DNA of 64,000 nt from a bacterium (lineage in GTDB: Bacteria; SZUA-79; Acidulodesulfobacterales; Acidulodesulfobacteraceae): NCBI GenBank assembly GCA_021800805.1, contig JAJYYR010000001.1, forward strand, positions 372,001 to 436,000, given 5' to 3'. A program made the translations under genes and the position numbers. Of the stretch, positions 54,553 through 63,473 are shown piece after piece (within the stretch, counting starts at the first letter, position 1; each line of letters begins with the position of its first letter). The notes under the pieces were generated by a model. That model did no database searches, was not told where the DNA came from, and saw only the letters and a program-made list of their open reading frames with translations.

Positions 54553-55506
54553 ATGCTGAAAAAATTAAACGATTTGATTGAAAAGGCAGGACTGTTTTCT
54601 CCTAAAACGGCGGCGGTCGTCGTCGCGGAGGAGGAACTTGTCATCGACGGCATATTGAAATCTTATAAAAGCCGTTTAATAATTCCTAAATTGATAGGCA
54701 ATAAAAACAAAATACTTTCCCTTCTAAAGAAAAATCGTTTAAACGGCTTTAATTCTGGAAATTATAAAGATATTGAAATAATAGATGCCGAAAACGATGC
54801 GAATGCTGCTTATATTGCCGTCAAACTGGCGTCGGAGAAGAAAGTCGATATTATAATAAAAGGGCATATCCATACGGATATATTAATGCACCAGCTTCTT
54901 CATACGGAAAACGGTTTAAGAACTAACAGGTTTGTTTCGCATATATTTTTAATGGAAATTAAAACCTATAAAAAATTAATATCTATAACCGATGCCGCAA
55001 TAAACATTAATCCCGATATTATACAAAAAGCCCAAATACTTCAAAATGCGATAGATATATGCATAATGCTCGGCATTAAGCATCCTAAAGCCGCTATGCT
55101 GTCCGCCGTGGAAACCGTAAATCCTAAAATAACTTCGACCCTGGATGCCGCAATTATTTCTAAAATGGCGGAGAGAGGACAAATTACCGGAGGAATTGTG
55201 GACGGTCCGCTTGCTTTCGATAATGTAATCTCAAAAAAAGCGGCGGTCGAAAAAGGAATAAAAAGCAGGGTATCGGGAGATGCCGATATAATCGTAGTGC
55301 CGAATATAGAATCCGGCAATATACTGTTTAAAGATTTAGAATATTTGGCGGGGGCAAAAGTCGCAGGAATAGTCGTCGGACTTAAAGCGCCGGTCGTGCT
55401 TACTTCAAGGTCCGATAACGTCGAAGCAAGATTATATTCAGCCGCTTTTGCATCCATAATTTCTGAAAATTATTCTAAATTTTTAGAATACAAAGCCGAG
55501 TTCTAA
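54553..55506 (+). CDS. Phosphate acetyl/butyryltransferase family protein
   Basis: 317 residues. Pta/Ptb fold: transfers an acyl group between CoA and phosphate. Family marks are VDIIIKGHIHTDILMHQLL in the first half and QITGGIVDGPLAFDNVIS, DIIVVPNIESGNILFKDL and VLTSRSDNVEARLYSAAFA in the second. The length and HIHTD motif are nearer phosphate butyryltransferase-like proteins than the long Pta. No acetate or butyrate kinase is adjacent in this window, so the substrate is open. Confidence 0.85.
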   Translation: MLKKLNDLIEKAGLFSPKTAAVVVAEEELVIDGILKSYKSRLIIPKLIGNKNKILSLLKKNRLNGFNSGNYKDIEIIDAENDANAAYIAVKLASEKKVDIIIKGHIHTDILMHQLLHTENGLRTNRFVSHIFLMEIKTYKKLISITDAAININPDIIQKAQILQNAIDICIMLGIKHPKAAMLSAVETVNPKITSTLDAAIISKMAERGQITGGIVDGPLAFDNVISKKAAVEKGIKSRVSGDADIIVVPNIESGNILFKDLEYLAGAKVAGIVVGLKAPVVLTSRSDNVEARLYSAAFASIISENYSKFLEYKAEF

Positions 55507-55528
55507 CTTAAATTAAATTATCAAAATT

Positions 55529-56326
55529 ATGTATAGAGGAATAAACGATTTTATTAAAATGAAACTAAACGGCGAAAAAATCGCAATGATAACCGCCTAT
55601 GATTCCGTTCAGGCGGGCATTGCGGCAGAAGCCGGCGTCGACATAGTTCTGGTCGGCGATTCACTTGCGACGACCGTTCAGGGTAAAGATAATACTATAA
55701 GCGTTACCTTAGAAGAAATGATATACCATGCAAAAATAGTTAATAATGCTTTGAAAGACGTGTTTACCGCATGCGATATGCCTTTTATGTCTTATCAGGT
55801 AAGCGCCGAACAAGCTTTAACGAATGCAGGCAGAATACTTAAAGAAAGCGGAGTCAATGCGGTTAAAATCGAAGGCGGAAAAACTGTCGCCGCTACCGTT
55901 AAAAGGCTTACCGAGAACGGTATTCCCGTAATCGGACATATAGGGCTTATGCCTCAATTTATTAACGTGCTTGGCGGGTATAAAGTTCAGGGTAAAATAG
56001 AGCCTCAGATAGAAAAACTTGTCGACGATGCTAAAGCCTTGGAAGAAGCCGGCGCATTTATGATAGTGCTGGAAGCAATGCCGGAAGAAGCAGCTTTAAG
56101 CGTGCAGAACAATATAAATATCCCTACGATAGGCATAGGCGCGGGCAGGTTTACCGACGGACAGGTTCTGGTATTCTATGATGCCGTGGGTATGCTGGCT
56201 CAAAAGCCGCCGAAATTTGTTAAGAAATTTGCGGATTCTCGTTCAATGCTAATCGACGCATTAAAAACTTACGGAAAAGAAGTTAAAAATGGAGCGTTTC
56301 CGGCTGAAGAAAACATATACAAATGA
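55529..56326 (+). CDS. panB: 3-methyl-2-oxobutanoate hydroxymethyltransferase
   Basis: First committed step of pantothenate synthesis: transfers a hydroxymethyl group from methylene-THF to ketoisovalerate. It has 265 residues. Signatures are MITAYDSVQAGIAAEAGVD, VGDSLATTVQGKDNT, AVKIEGG and IGIGAGRFTDGQVLVFYD. It starts 22 bases after the acyltransferase gene. panC and panD are not in this window. Confidence 0.95.
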   Translation: MYRGINDFIKMKLNGEKIAMITAYDSVQAGIAAEAGVDIVLVGDSLATTVQGKDNTISVTLEEMIYHAKIVNNALKDVFTACDMPFMSYQVSAEQALTNAGRILKESGVNAVKIEGGKTVAATVKRLTENGIPVIGHIGLMPQFINVLGGYKVQGKIEPQIEKLVDDAKALEEAGAFMIVLEAMPEEAALSVQNNINIPTIGIGAGRFTDGQVLVFYDAVGMLAQKPPKFVKKFADSRSMLIDALKTYGKEVKNGAFPAEENIYK

Positions 56327-56387
56327 ATCTAATGCGGCGTGGATATTAAAATTAATTTTAAAAGGCGCGTGAAGAGGGAGTAAATAA

Positions 56388-57050
56388 ATGGAATTAACTG
56401 AATGTATTACGAGCCGGTCTTCTAAAAGAGATTTTAAAAATATACCGGTGCCTAAAGATTTAATTATTAAATTAATCGAGATTTCTTCCTATGCGCCGTC
56501 TTGGGCTAACTCTCAGCCATGGAAAGTTGCGGTTGCGACGGGAAAAACATCCGAATTCATCAAAGAGAAGATTTATAAACTGGCGCAGGGAGGCAATCAA
56601 GGCAACCCCGATTTTCCTTTCCCGGAGTTTTGGCCTGAAGAACAGTCTAAAAATATTTTTGAAACGGGACGGCATAGATATGAATCTCTCGGTATTTCAA
56701 GGGACGATGAAGAGAAAAGGAGAGAAATATCGCTGAATAATTATCTTTTTTTTGGTTCGGAGACTGCAATTTTCATATATATGAATGAGAAATTAGGACA
56801 CTGGTCTACTTTAGATTGCGGAATGTTTGTCCAAAATATTCTTTTGACCGCTCACGATCTTGGATTAGGCGCCTGTCCGCAGGCATACTTAGTCAGATAT
56901 CCAGACATTTTAAGAGAAGCTTTTAATCTTGGAAACAGCGAAAAGTTTCTTTTAGGCATTACGATAGGATATTATAAAAAAGAAAGTTCTATTAATAATA
57001 TAAAAACGGCAAGGGTAAAGGTTGACGACTTGTTGAAATATTATGAATAA
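56388..57050 (+). CDS. Nitroreductase-family FMN protein
   Basis: 220 residues. N-terminal SRSSKRDFKNIPVP and SYAPSWANSQPWKV (FMN phosphate and flavin contacts), then HDLGLGACPQAYLV and the C-terminal LLGITIGYYKKE. NAD(P)H-dependent flavin reductases of this family accept many substrates; the true one is unknown. Good Shine-Dalgarno (AGGGAG). Confidence 0.88.
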   Translation: MELTECITSRSSKRDFKNIPVPKDLIIKLIEISSYAPSWANSQPWKVAVATGKTSEFIKEKIYKLAQGGNQGNPDFPFPEFWPEEQSKNIFETGRHRYESLGISRDDEEKRREISLNNYLFFGSETAIFIYMNEKLGHWSTLDCGMFVQNILLTAHDLGLGACPQAYLVRYPDILREAFNLGNSEKFLLGITIGYYKKESSINNIKTARVKVDDLLKYYE

Positions 57051-57108
57051 TACAATACTTAAAATCACTTAAATTAATCTTTAAATATTTCGGGAGGAAA
57101 TAAAAGTT

Positions 57109-57453
57109 ATGAATTACATATCTTATTTTAAATTTAAAGGCACGCTGAATAATGATTCAAAATATCCTGCGCTTTCGCTTATCGCATTTATTTTGAAGAT
57201 TATAGCCACGATATATATTGTCGTAGGCTTAATCGGAACTTTAATTATGTCGTTTGTATGGGCGGATGAGGCTGGAAAAATGTCTATGATGTTCGGGGCG
57301 GGCGGATTTAATTTTGGGGCGGCGTTTTCGTCGTTTTTATTCTCTTTGTTCGGCGGCATAATCGTTACGGTATTGATATTTTTGTTAATATGGGCTTATT
57401 CCGAGCTCATTTTAGTCCTGATGGATATCGAGAGCAATACGTCAAAAAAATAA
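57109..57453 (+). CDS. Small membrane protein, DUF4282-like
   Basis: 114 residues with two membrane helices (about 22-50 and 78-102), joined by a Gly/Phe/Met-rich loop. The end ELILVLMDIESNTSKK resembles the ELL..L..I.ENT ending of DUF4282 proteins. Function unknown. Shine-Dalgarno GGGAGG is strong. Followed by the convergent tRNA-Arg. Confidence 0.65.
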   Translation: MNYISYFKFKGTLNNDSKYPALSLIAFILKIIATIYIVVGLIGTLIMSFVWADEAGKMSMMFGAGGFNFGAAFSSFLFSLFGGIIVTVLIFLLIWAYSELILVLMDIESNTSKK

Positions 57454-57526
57454 AAAATTACTCTTTTTAGCAGAGAAGGCATCCGGAAAATTGTTCATCG
57501 AACTTAATCTTAATATATCCGGATTG

Positions 57527-57603
57527 TGGTGCCCCCGACCGGAATCGAACCGATGACCAAAGGTTTAGGAAACCTCTGCTCTATCCTACTGAGCTACGGG
57601 GGC
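57527..57603 (-). tRNA. tRNA-Arg (anticodon CCT)
   Basis: 77 bases on the minus strand including CCA. Acceptor GCCCCCG/CGGGGGC, anticodon loop TTCCTAA, T arm with GGTTCGATTCC. All arms pair normally. Confidence 0.95.
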
Positions 57604-57634
57604 GGATATACCTGCCGACTATTGAAGTGTTATT

Positions 57635-57663
57635 ATTATATATTACTTGACTGCGCAAAACAA
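57635..57663 (-). promoter_or_regulatory. Promoter of tRNA-Arg(CCT)
   Basis: On the minus strand TTGTTT (57663-57658), 17-base spacer, perfect TATAAT (57640-57635), leaving a leader of about 25 bases. Confidence 0.6.
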
Positions 57664-57929
57664 TAAAAAACCTCAATATCTATGCATTAAATTTATTTAT
57701 TAATATTTTATTGTTTTTAGGCAGATTTTATATTAATATTAAATATAAACGAAAAATTAGATGTTTGATATTTACTCATACGACGGATATTCTACTAATA
57801 TGCCATTAAAAGATTTTAGCTCTAATTTAATGAAGAAAGATATTCTTGATGTATTCTTGAAATATAAATATTAGTCGATGCCGGTTGATATCGTATGCAA
57901 TATTATGATATTTTCCGAAATGTTAGAAA
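57664..57929. other. AT-rich intergenic region before the K+ channel gene
   Basis: No recognised gene. Very AT-rich. It holds one 37-codon open frame (57761-57874) starting ATG and ending TAG, without a Shine-Dalgarno or known motif. I do not count it as a supported gene. No clear terminator or riboswitch fold seen. Confidence 0.4.
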
Positions 57930-58916
57930 ATGTTTAATGTTCTTTTAAGTTTTTTTCGTAAGCTCAATATTTTGACATCTAAGCACAAATCCGACCTGCT
58001 TAGAATTTTTATTGTTCTTGTTATAATTCTTTTAACCTTTTCTTATTTATTTAGTCGTTACGAAAAAATTTCTTTTTTTAAAGCCTTTTACTGGGCTGTG
58101 ACTACGGCTACGACGGTGGGTTACGGCGACGTTACTCCGACGAACAATATAGGCAGGGTAATCGCAATGGGACTTATGATTGCCGGCATCGGTATTTTAG
58201 GTTTGTTTTTAGCCACGGTATCGTCTATTATGTTTGATTTTAAAATAGGGAGGATATTCGGAACTATGGAAAGCCATCTTTTTACCGATCATATCGTAAT
58301 CCTTGGTTACAGCAGTTTAATTAAATCTTCTTTAAGGGATATATTAGAAGCAAAAGAAAATGTAACTCTTGTAGCCGATATCGATAAAGCGCCGGATGAC
58401 AACGATAGGTTGGTATTTATAAAAGGCAGTATTACGGATGAAAAAACTATTTCCAAGGCACATATAGATAAGGCAAAACTTTGCATTATTTCCGATGAAG
58501 ACGATTCGAATTCATTAATAGCAGGGATTAATGTAAGGACAAATTATAAAAACGCGTACATAATAGCTTTAATTTTTAAAAAAGAAGTCGAAAAGGCATT
58601 CAAAGAAATAGGCGTTAACGAGGTATTTTCTTCCGGTTCTTTTTCAAGTAAAGTGCTTGTTAAGTCTGTAGAATTTAAAGGAGCTTCCAAATTTTTTAAC
58701 CAGCTTTTAGACGAAAGTTACAAAGAGGGGCTGATAGAAAGGAATATACCTGAAAACTTGCAGGACAAAGAATTTTTTGAAGTCATAAAATATTTTAAAG
58801 AAAAAACGGATGAAATTGCGGTAGGTATAAAAAGAGAGAACGAAGTATTAATAAATCCCGATAAATCTTTTATTTCTAAACCTGGAGATAAAATAATATT
58901 GATAGGGAAAAAATAA
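57930..58916 (+). CDS. Potassium channel with RCK/TrkA domains
   Basis: 328 residues. Two membrane helices (about 21-42 and 72-95) flank a pore helix and the K+ selectivity filter T62-V-G-Y-G-D67, giving a two-TM tetrameric channel. An RCK_N domain (about 120-235) and RCK_C domain (about 250-328) follow. The first beta strand reads HIVILGYSSLIKSSL, lacking the GxGxxG dinucleotide loop of NAD-binding RCK domains, so control by another ligand such as Ca2+ or ADP is more likely. No Shine-Dalgarno seen. Confidence 0.9.
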   Translation: MFNVLLSFFRKLNILTSKHKSDLLRIFIVLVIILLTFSYLFSRYEKISFFKAFYWAVTTATTVGYGDVTPTNNIGRVIAMGLMIAGIGILGLFLATVSSIMFDFKIGRIFGTMESHLFTDHIVILGYSSLIKSSLRDILEAKENVTLVADIDKAPDDNDRLVFIKGSITDEKTISKAHIDKAKLCIISDEDDSNSLIAGINVRTNYKNAYIIALIFKKEVEKAFKEIGVNEVFSSGSFSSKVLVKSVEFKGASKFFNQLLDESYKEGLIERNIPENLQDKEFFEVIKYFKEKTDEIAVGIKRENEVLINPDKSFISKPGDKIILIGKK

Positions 58917-58984
58917 ACAAATTAACGGAACGTAAAAATTATTAAGTTAAACCGCCTTAAACTGCATGGTAATTGCCGCAGTAT

Positions 58985-59013
58985 TTGCAATAGACGTTAT
59001 TTAAATGTATAAT
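58985..59013 (+). promoter_or_regulatory. Promoter of tRNA-Arg(ACG)
   Basis: TTGCAA (58985-58990), 17-base spacer, perfect TATAAT (59008-59013), ending 13 bases before the tRNA. Confidence 0.7.
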
Positions 59014-59026
59014 AAAAACTAATTAC

Positions 59027-59103
59027 GCGCCCATAGCTCAGCTGGATAGAGCGTCAGACTACGAATCTGCAGGCCGGGGGTTCGAATCCCTCTGGGCGCA
59101 CCA
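59027..59103 (+). tRNA. tRNA-Arg (anticodon ACG)
   Basis: 77 bases including CCA. Acceptor GCGCCCA/TGGGCGC, anticodon loop CTACGAA with ACG (A34 to be edited to inosine by TadA), T arm GGGGGTTCGAATCCCTC. The outermost anticodon-stem pair is a T-C mismatch. Confidence 0.94.
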
Positions 59104-59113
59104 GTATTCTTTA

Positions 59114-60808
59114 TCATATCTTAAAAATACTGATATTTTTCGTCAATAGCGAAGCGAGATTCGATAATTCCTGCGAACTTATCTGAATCTGATTTGTGCT
59201 GACTGAAGTAGTTTCCTGCGCTTTTAAAATTAAGTCTGAAGAAGCCGATATTTCTTCGGCGGCGGTGGATTGTTCTTCGGCGGCAGTTGCTATTTGGGTA
59301 ATCATATCTTTAAGTTTATTCGTTAGTTCTTTTATTGCCGCTATTCTTTCTCCCGCCTTTTTTGCGACTTCGACCCCATTTTTTACCTTATTTTTTCCTT
59401 TAAGCATAGAGTCGATAGCCTTTGTCGTGTCGTCCTGAATAAATGTTATAGTTGCGGTAATTTCTTTTGTAGCCTTAGAGGTTCTTTCTGCCAATTTTCT
59501 TACCTCATCTGCTACTACGGCGAATCCCCTCCCTTGTTCCCCTGCCCTTGCGGCTTCTATAGCGGCGTTAAGAGCCAGCAGGTTAGTCTGGTCTGCTATT
59601 TCATCGATAACCGCGATAATGTCGCCTATTTTTTGCGAGGACGCTCCCAGCTCCTCCATTACGGATGAGGTATCATCTACGGCAGTTTCTATGGAATTGA
59701 TTTCTTTAATTACGTTTTGGACGGCATCATATCCCTCTTCCGTAGCTTTCTTAGTATGGTCGGCTTCCTGCGCCCCCGAGTTTGAATTTTTAGCCACTTC
59801 CAGAATAGCCGAAGTAATCTGCTTTATAGATTCTATAATAGAAGAGCTGTTCTGCTTCATGTTCTTTAAATTTGCTTCAAGTTCTTTTGAAGAGTGGTTT
59901 AGTTCTTCGCCTTGTCCGGAAATAGAAATTGCCGCCTTATTTATAGACTTCACATTGCCTGCAAAAGATTCGATAAGCGTATTTACATGGTTAATCAATC
60001 TTCCTATTTCGTTTTTTGGATTTACGTTAACTTTTATTTTTGAAGATAAATCGCCGTCCGCAACATCTTTTATTTTTTTAATGGCTATTTCAAGTTCGTC
60101 TATTAGAAATTTTTTAAAATAATAACTGACTGATAAAAGCGCTATAAGCATAAAAAACGGCGCCGCAATAAATAAACTAAATAGAAAATGTATTTTTTTG
60201 CTCATACCCGAAGACATTGCATACCTATCGAAATCCAGCAGTTTAATAATCTTATCGATATTGTCGTTAAAATATTCCGGTTTCATTTTTAATGCTTCTT
60301 TCTTAGGATTTTTTAATAATTTAGCCATGTTAGGTCTGTAATTAGCCATAATTTGTTTAAGCTCGGACATTTTTTCTTTAGCCGCCCGATTTTTTAAACT
60401 GTCGGGTCTTTTTATTAAACCTTTTTTTATTCCGTAAAGCTCTTTAAAATTCTCGCTTTTAAATCCCGAGTAAAAACCGTTTATAGCAATTACATTATTT
60501 TTTCTATACGATTTAATTTTATTTACCAAGCCTTTTATTTTTTTATCTATAGATGCGGTATCGTATGTTTTTTTATTAAGTTTGGCAATTTCAAGATTAG
60601 ACTTTCTGAGTTTAGCCAGATATATTAAATTAGAGGCATCTCTATCGACCTTTAGCAATGAAATGGAGGTGGAACCCAAAACGGCTTGTATATATGACCG
60701 GTTTTTTATTTTACCTATAAAGCCTAAAAGTAAGAGGTTTAAAATTAAAAAAATAATAAACATAGCAAGCGCGGCGACATATAATCTATATTTGAATGTT
60801 GAAAACAT
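59114..60808 (-). CDS. Methyl-accepting chemotaxis protein
   Basis: 564 residues. TM1 (about 10-32) and TM2 (about 207-229) enclose a Lys-rich helical periplasmic domain of unknown ligand. HAMP follows ([20 protein letters not shown]), then the signalling domain with tip [19 protein letters not shown] (about 410-430). No CheB/R tail and no heme motif, unlike the receptor at 17.7 kb. The Shine-Dalgarno on the minus strand is GGAGGA. Its 3' end faces tRNA-Arg. Confidence 0.94.
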   Translation of the reverse strand: MFSTFKYRLYVAALAMFIIFLILNLLLLGFIGKIKNRSYIQAVLGSTSISLLKVDRDASNLIYLAKLRKSNLEIAKLNKKTYDTASIDKKIKGLVNKIKSYRKNNVIAINGFYSGFKSENFKELYGIKKGLIKRPDSLKNRAAKEKMSELKQIMANYRPNMAKLLKNPKKEALKMKPEYFNDNIDKIIKLLDFDRYAMSSGMSKKIHFLFSLFIAAPFFMLIALLSVSYYFKKFLIDELEIAIKKIKDVADGDLSSKIKVNVNPKNEIGRLINHVNTLIESFAGNVKSINKAAISISGQGEELNHSSKELEANLKNMKQNSSSIIESIKQITSAILEVAKNSNSGAQEADHTKKATEEGYDAVQNVIKEINSIETAVDDTSSVMEELGASSQKIGDIIAVIDEIADQTNLLALNAAIEAARAGEQGRGFAVVADEVRKLAERTSKATKEITATITFIQDDTTKAIDSMLKGKNKVKNGVEVAKKAGERIAAIKELTNKLKDMITQIATAAEEQSTAAEEISASSDLILKAQETTSVSTNQIQISSQELSNLASLLTKNISIFKI

Positions 60809-60872
60809 AAATCCTCCATAAAAACAATTATATTTTTAATTATTAATTATACATTATATCTATAAAATTTAT

Positions 60873-62027
60873 TTAGTAGCTTGATTCCAAGAGTCTTAAA
60901 ACCTCTTTTTCGTCAATGGCTTCGGGATTGTTTTGAACGGCAAAGCCCATAGTAGTGAAAGCTTCTCCGGCAATTTTAGCAAGCTTGCCTTTTTCCACGC
61001 CCAAGTCTTTTAATCCTATGTTTAAATTTAAAGCCGCTAACGTTTCCCGTATTTTTTCTATTAAAGACACTGCATATTCGTCGTCGCTTTTCCCCGCTCT
61101 TTTAATTCCGAAATGATGGGCTATAAGCATAAAATCCCTTTTACATGCTTTAAGGTTGTATTTCATGGATTCTACCGTCAATGCCGCCAGACCGGCTCCG
61201 TGGGCTACATTCGGATAATTTCCCGATACGGGGTGTTCCATGGCGTGTATTATACCTACGCCGGAAATATCTATCGCAAGTCCGGCAAGAGCCGATGCCA
61301 GCGCCATATTTCCTCTTGCTTCAATATTATCCGGTTCACCGTAAGCTTTGATTAAATTGTCTTTTAAAAGGTAAAACGTCTGCATGCAGTATGCCGAAGA
61401 AAAACCGTTTTTTGCCTTTCCCGTAAAAGCCTCAAAGACGTGGACGAAAACGTCAAAGCCTGTAGTCGCGGTTATATAAGGCGGCATAGACAGCATAATT
61501 TCAGGATCGATTATAGCCTCTTTGGGGTACATACATTCATAACCGAATCCCGGTTTTTCGCCGGTCGCAGGGTTCGTCATAACGGAATATCTGTTAACCT
61601 CGCTGCCCGTTCCGGATGTCGAAACTATCGTTATAACGGGAAGCGCTTCCTCTGCAGGTGTTTTCAGATAGTTCCATACGGGTATATTTCCTTTGGCGGC
61701 AACGGCTATTGCTTTTGCGGAATCAAGAGGGCTTCCGCCTCCCAGCCCTATAATCAGCCTGACCCCCTTTTCTCTGGCTATTCCCGCCGCTTCGTCTATT
61801 TCGTTAATCGTGGGGTTAGGAGTAATTTTATCGAACACCGTCGAATTAACCCCCGCATCTTTTAATATTTTTAAAAGCCTGCCTAAAGTTCCCGATTTCT
61901 GCATAGAGTTTCTTCCGGTTACGATTAAAGCGGTATCGGAATATTTTTTTGCTATTTTTCCGGCTTCGCCGATTGAATCGACGCCGAAATGTATTTTTAC
62001 GGGATTATAAATATTAAGATTTTTCAT
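60873..62027 (-). CDS. Iron-containing alcohol dehydrogenase
   Basis: 384 residues, group III ADH fold. NAD(P)-binding GLGGGSPLDSAKAIA; iron ligands are expected from the Asp in GLAIDISG and from His in HAMEHPVSGNYPNVAHGAGLA. Reversible oxidation of alcohols or reduction of aldehydes; the physiological substrate (ethanol, butanol, lactaldehyde and others) cannot be told. Strong Shine-Dalgarno (GGAGGG) on the minus strand. Divergent from pstS, sharing a 203-base intergenic region. Confidence 0.92.
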   Translation of the reverse strand: MKNLNIYNPVKIHFGVDSIGEAGKIAKKYSDTALIVTGRNSMQKSGTLGRLLKILKDAGVNSTVFDKITPNPTINEIDEAAGIAREKGVRLIIGLGGGSPLDSAKAIAVAAKGNIPVWNYLKTPAEEALPVITIVSTSGTGSEVNRYSVMTNPATGEKPGFGYECMYPKEAIIDPEIMLSMPPYITATTGFDVFVHVFEAFTGKAKNGFSSAYCMQTFYLLKDNLIKAYGEPDNIEARGNMALASALAGLAIDISGVGIIHAMEHPVSGNYPNVAHGAGLAALTVESMKYNLKACKRDFMLIAHHFGIKRAGKSDDEYAVSLIEKIRETLAALNLNIGLKDLGVEKGKLAKIAGEAFTTMGFAVQNNPEAIDEKEVLRLLESSY

Positions 62028-62119
62028 ATTGATTTGCCCTCCGATTAAATTAGCATAACGATTATTTATTTTATAAATTAAAATTATAACATAATCTTAA
62101 ATATAAATTTATTACAAAA

Positions 62120-62167
62120 ATTTAACATAAATGTAATAAAATTGTAACAATAATCTGTTAATATAAT
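62120..62167 (+). promoter_or_regulatory. Pho-box-like repeats and -10 of pstS
   Basis: Three near-identical hexamers at an exact 11-base period: ATTTAA (62120), ATGTAA (62131) and TTGTAA (62142). On the other strand they read TTACAA, TTACAT, TTAAAT, like the TTNACA direct repeats bound by PhoB/PhoP. A perfect TATAAT lies at 62162-62167, with no -35 hexamer, as expected for an activator-dependent promoter. Confidence 0.6.
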
Positions 62168-62230
62168 TAAAGCATTAAAAAATAGATAATTTTAAGATGC
62201 AAGTTTAATTTAATTTATGGAGGAGATTTT

Positions 62231-63325
62231 ATGAACAAAAGCATTATGAAAAAAATGCTCGGAGGATTAACGGTTGCTTCTGCCGTTTTTGCCTTGTCTC
62301 TTTTTGCCGCAGGCTGCGCAAAATCAAAAGCTCCCGTCGCCGGCTCAAAGACGCCCGCAGGAACTATTACTATTTCAGGCTCTACAATGCTTTATCCGTT
62401 AAATTCGGTGTGGGCGGTCAAGTATCAAAAACTTCATCCCGGCGTTACGGTTTCCGTAGCGGGAACGGGTTCGGGCTTCGGCATTTCAAACGCCGCAAAC
62501 GGAAATATTACTATTGGGGCATCCGATGCCTATCTTACTAAGGAGTTTAAAAAGAGGTATCCGAACTTGGTGAATATTCCCGTTGCTCTTGACGATGCCG
62601 AGGTTATTTACAATATTCCGGGGATACCGAACGATGTCAATCTTAAGATGACCCCTCAATTAGTTGCGGATATTTATATGGGCAAGATTAATAATTGGGA
62701 TAATCCTGCATTTAAAAAACTTAATCCGCAGTATAAGTTTCCAAATCTGCACATTTTTGTGGTTCACAGGGCCGATGCAAGCGGAACGACGTTTGATTTC
62801 ACGAGCCTTTTAGCCGATACTTCCAAAACATGGGCTAATAAAGTCGGAAGAAGCTTGTCTCCTTCGTGGCCGGTCGGAAGCGGGTACTTGGGAAGCGATG
62901 CGGTAGTCGCCGCCGTTAAAAGCACGTCCGGAGGCATAGGTTACGTAGGGCTTGGATGGGTTATGGAATATCATCTTGCCAGCGCCGCGCTTCTTAACAA
63001 AGCCGGCAATTACGTCGTAGGCTCGGTTAAAACTATTGCCGCCGCCGCAGACTCTGCCTTGAAACAGGGCGATTTTCCGGCAGATTTCGCTAAGTCTATA
63101 GTATGGAACGTTTCGGCAAAGAATGCGTATCCTGATTCCAACTTTGAATTTTGGATGATAAAGAAGACTCAGCCGAATTCGGCAACTACAAAATCTATTA
63201 AGGATTTGATAAACTGGGCTTTAGGACCGGGACAAGCGGCAAAATACACCGTGAAAACCGGTTTTGCTCCGCTTCCTAAATCCGTAATGCCGAACGTTAA
63301 AAAACTTTTGGCTGTCGTAAAATAA
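62231..63325 (+). CDS. pstS: Phosphate ABC transporter substrate-binding lipoprotein PstS
   Basis: Captures phosphate in the periplasm for PstCAB. It has 364 residues. Lipoprotein signal with lipobox SLFAAGC, Cys29. Phosphate contacts are visible in ISGSTMLYPL, GTGSGFG, GASDA and HRADASGTTFDF. It sits behind a Pho-box-like promoter; a strong terminator hairpin separates it from pstC, which would give more PstS than permease. Confidence 0.95.
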   Translation: MNKSIMKKMLGGLTVASAVFALSLFAAGCAKSKAPVAGSKTPAGTITISGSTMLYPLNSVWAVKYQKLHPGVTVSVAGTGSGFGISNAANGNITIGASDAYLTKEFKKRYPNLVNIPVALDDAEVIYNIPGIPNDVNLKMTPQLVADIYMGKINNWDNPAFKKLNPQYKFPNLHIFVVHRADASGTTFDFTSLLADTSKTWANKVGRSLSPSWPVGSGYLGSDAVVAAVKSTSGGIGYVGLGWVMEYHLASAALLNKAGNYVVGSVKTIAAAADSALKQGDFPADFAKSIVWNVSAKNAYPDSNFEFWMIKKTQPNSATTKSIKDLINWALGPGQAAKYTVKTGFAPLPKSVMPNVKKLLAVVK

Positions 63326-63347
63326 GATACCGCATAAGCAGGAATGG

Positions 63348-63390
63348 AAGAGGGGGGCGGACCACCGTTCGCCCCCCCTCTTGTATTTTT
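63348..63390 (+). terminator. GC-rich terminator/attenuator between pstS and pstC
   Basis: A stem of AAGAGGGGGGCG against CGCCCCCC(C)TCTT, with one bulged C and a 10-base loop, followed by TTGTATTTTT. Typical intrinsic terminator placed 23 bases after the pstS stop. Confidence 0.8.
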
Positions 63391-63429
63391 ACCGTTATTC
63401 AATTTTTTTTAGAAAAATGAAAAAGGATA

Positions 63430-63438
63430 TGCTATAAT
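63430..63438 (+). promoter_or_regulatory. Extended -10 promoter for pstC
   Basis: TGCTATAAT, that is TGn plus a perfect TATAAT, 36 bases upstream of pstC and after the terminator. No good -35, as tolerated by extended -10 promoters. Confidence 0.5.
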
Positions 63439-63473
63439 TATAAAATTTAAACGTAAAATAATATAAGATAAAA

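Noticed and set aside
57761..57874. 37-codon open frame in the gap before the K+ channel
   Set aside because: No ribosome site, no recognisable motif and an AT-rich context; a frame of this length is expected by chance.
59619..60122. 167-codon plus-strand frame within the second chemoreceptor
   Set aside because: Antisense of the signalling and HAMP region of the chemoreceptor; Ser/Phe-rich without family features.
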